Positions 36,735 through 38,244 of a stretch of 38,244 bases of DNA are shown in pieces (position 1 is the first letter of the stretch; each line of letters begins with the position of its first letter). The notes under the pieces are model-generated. The model searched no databases. It was not told the origin of the DNA and saw only the letters and a program-made list of their open reading frames with translations. The position numbers and the translations under genes were made by a program. The DNA is from Lutibacter sp. (GTDB taxonomy: Bacteria; Bacteroidota; Bacteroidia; Flavobacteriales; Flavobacteriaceae), in contig JACUUQ010000004.1 in assembly GCA_014859175.1 (NCBI GenBank), forward strand, positions 1 to 38,244. Reading direction: 5' to 3'.

Positions 36735-37913
36735 ATGTCACAAGATTTATTTCAGGCTCCGGATTATTATCAATTGGATGAATTATTAACGGAAGAAAAC
36801 ATTTTAGTGCGCAATGCTGCAAGAGAATGGGTGAAAAGAGCAGTTTCCCCAATTATTGAAGAAGCTGCGCAAAATGCAAAATTCCCAAAATCCATCATTT
36901 CCGGGTTGGCTGAAATTGGTGCCTTCGGACCATATATTCCTGAAGAATACGGCGGTGCCGGACTGGATCAAATTTCGTACGGATTGATTATGCAAGAGAT
37001 AGAACGCGGTGACTCGGGCGTTCGTTCAACGGCTTCCGTGCAATCATCCTTGGTGATGTATCCTATTTGGAAATACGGAAATGAAGCGCAACGACAAAAA
37101 TATTTGCCAAAACTGGCAAGCGGTGAACTTTTAGGTTGCTTTGGACTGACTGAGCCCGATCACGGTTCCAATCCGGGTGGCATGACCACCAATATTAAAG
37201 ATATGGGTGATTATTATTTTCTGAACGGCGCCAAAATGTGGATTTCAAACGCCCCTTTTGCTGATGTTGCGGTAGTATGGGCCAAAAATGAAGAAGGAAG
37301 AATTAAAGGTGTGCTGGTGGAACGCGGCATGGCCGGATTTTCAACACCTGAAACGCATAACAAATGGTCGCTACGCGCTTCTGCAACCGGAGAATTGATT
37401 TTCGACAATGTGAAAATTCCAAAAGAAAATATTTTACCAAACAAAGATGGATTGGGTGCGCCACTTGGCTGCCTGGATTCTGCACGTTACGGCATTGCCT
37501 GGGGCGCCATTGGTGCCGCCATGGATTGTTATGATACCGCTTTGCGTTACGCCAAACAACGCATTCAGTTCGACAAACCGATTGCCGGAATGCAATTGCA
37601 GCAAAAAAAATTGGCTGAAATGATTACCGAAATCACCAAAGCACAATTGTTAACCTGGCGTTTGGGTGTTTTAAAAAATGAAAACAGGGCAACAACCGCC
37701 CAAATTTCCATGGCGAAAAGAAACAATGTTGATATGGCCATCCATATTGCGCGTGAAGCCCGACAAATACTGGGCGCTATGGGAATCACCGGCGAATATT
37801 CCATTATGCGCCATATGATGAATTTAGAAAGTGTGATTACTTATGAAGGCACACACGATATTCACTTGTTGATTACAGGAATGGATATTACGGGGATTTC
37901 GGCTTTTAAGTAA
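36735..37913 (+). CDS. Acyl-CoA dehydrogenase, glutaryl-CoA dehydrogenase-like
   Basis: MQEIERGDSGVRSTASVQSSLVMYPIWKYG; GCFGLTEPDHGSNPGGM; FDKPIAGMQLQQKKLAEM; LESVITYEGTHDIHLLITGMDITGI. Confidence 0.93.
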   Translation: MSQDLFQAPDYYQLDELLTEENILVRNAAREWVKRAVSPIIEEAAQNAKFPKSIISGLAEIGAFGPYIPEEYGGAGLDQISYGLIMQEIERGDSGVRSTASVQSSLVMYPIWKYGNEAQRQKYLPKLASGELLGCFGLTEPDHGSNPGGMTTNIKDMGDYYFLNGAKMWISNAPFADVAVVWAKNEEGRIKGVLVERGMAGFSTPETHNKWSLRASATGELIFDNVKIPKENILPNKDGLGAPLGCLDSARYGIAWGAIGAAMDCYDTALRYAKQRIQFDKPIAGMQLQQKKLAEMITEITKAQLLTWRLGVLKNENRATTAQISMAKRNNVDMAIHIAREARQILGAMGITGEYSIMRHMMNLESVITYEGTHDIHLLITGMDITGISAFK

Positions 37914-37963
37914 GAAGTTCGTTATAAGTTATTTGTTAAGCGTTATACTTTTTTTTAAATATG

Positions 37964-38007
37964 AATGCCTAAATTACATCAACAGAATTTGAAATAATTT
38001 AGGCATT
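37964..38007 (+). terminator. Inverted repeat / terminator-like hairpin after the acyl-CoA dehydrogenase
   Basis: AATGCCTAAATTA ... TAATTTAGGCATT (13-bp perfect arms), T-run a few nt downstream. Confidence 0.55.
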
Positions 38008-38011
38008 TGCA

Positions 38012-38095
38012 TTTTTAAACTTTAAGCTGTCAGCTTTAAACTTTCAGGCTTTCACCTTTAAACTTTGAGCTTTTAACTTTTAACTTTGAGCTTGA
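38012..38095. repeat. Degenerate CTTTAAACTTTGAGC-type repeat, ~21-bp period
   Basis: TAAACTTT at 38016, 38037 and 38059, then TTAACTTTTAACTTTGAGC; related CTCAAACTTTGAG palindrome at the window end. Confidence 0.7.
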
Positions 38096-38244
38096 ATCAA
38101 CTCCGATAACTCCGATATTCAATTTTCAACAACTTTTTACCCCTTCCCTAAAGGGAGAAGTTGCTGAAAATCAATAATCTAAAATAATGAAAAAAACTAA
38201 TTTTTAGCAAAAGTAGCTTTTCAGAGCGGACTCAAACTTTGAGC

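Overview
AT-rich window consistent with a Flavobacteriia/Bacteroidetes chromosome (inferred from gene families, OmpA/TSP3 proteins and TAnnTTTG-like promoter elements). Most of it is ordinary chromosomal coding: OmpA-family proteins, kbl, an AddA/RecB-like helicase-nuclease, two TerB-like proteins, mfd, an EamA transporter, a HAD hydrolase, dprA, an HU-like/SPOR protein, a thioesterase, an EnvC-like/DUF4292/TPR cluster, a DppD-DppF-like ABC ATPase, an ABC-F ATPase, a 3'-5' exonuclease, a PhoB/PhoR-like two-component pair, a glycosyltransferase, purD, a large uncharacterized protein, an S41 protease, rnpA and an acyl-CoA dehydrogenase. The strongest candidate for something under-described is at 35.55-36.67 kb: a four-helix-bundle (S23/IVP-like, TIGR02436-type) gene sits between two related arrays of short degenerate repeats (AGTGCCTAAAGT / ACTTTAGGCACT). 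Each array changes orientation at its centre, and the two share a perfect 78-bp direct repeat. A gene-less relative of the array lies at about 27.27-27.41 kb, upstream of the response regulator. Other points: an 87-bp tandem repeat with an internal inverted repeat at the window start, a probable 1-nt frameshift at the start of the second ompA paralog, a glycosyltransferase frame with no normal start codon fused in frame behind the purD stop, and an inverted repeat pair bracketing a small membrane protein. No tRNA, rRNA or CRISPR was seen. All family names come from motif recognition; no database search was run.
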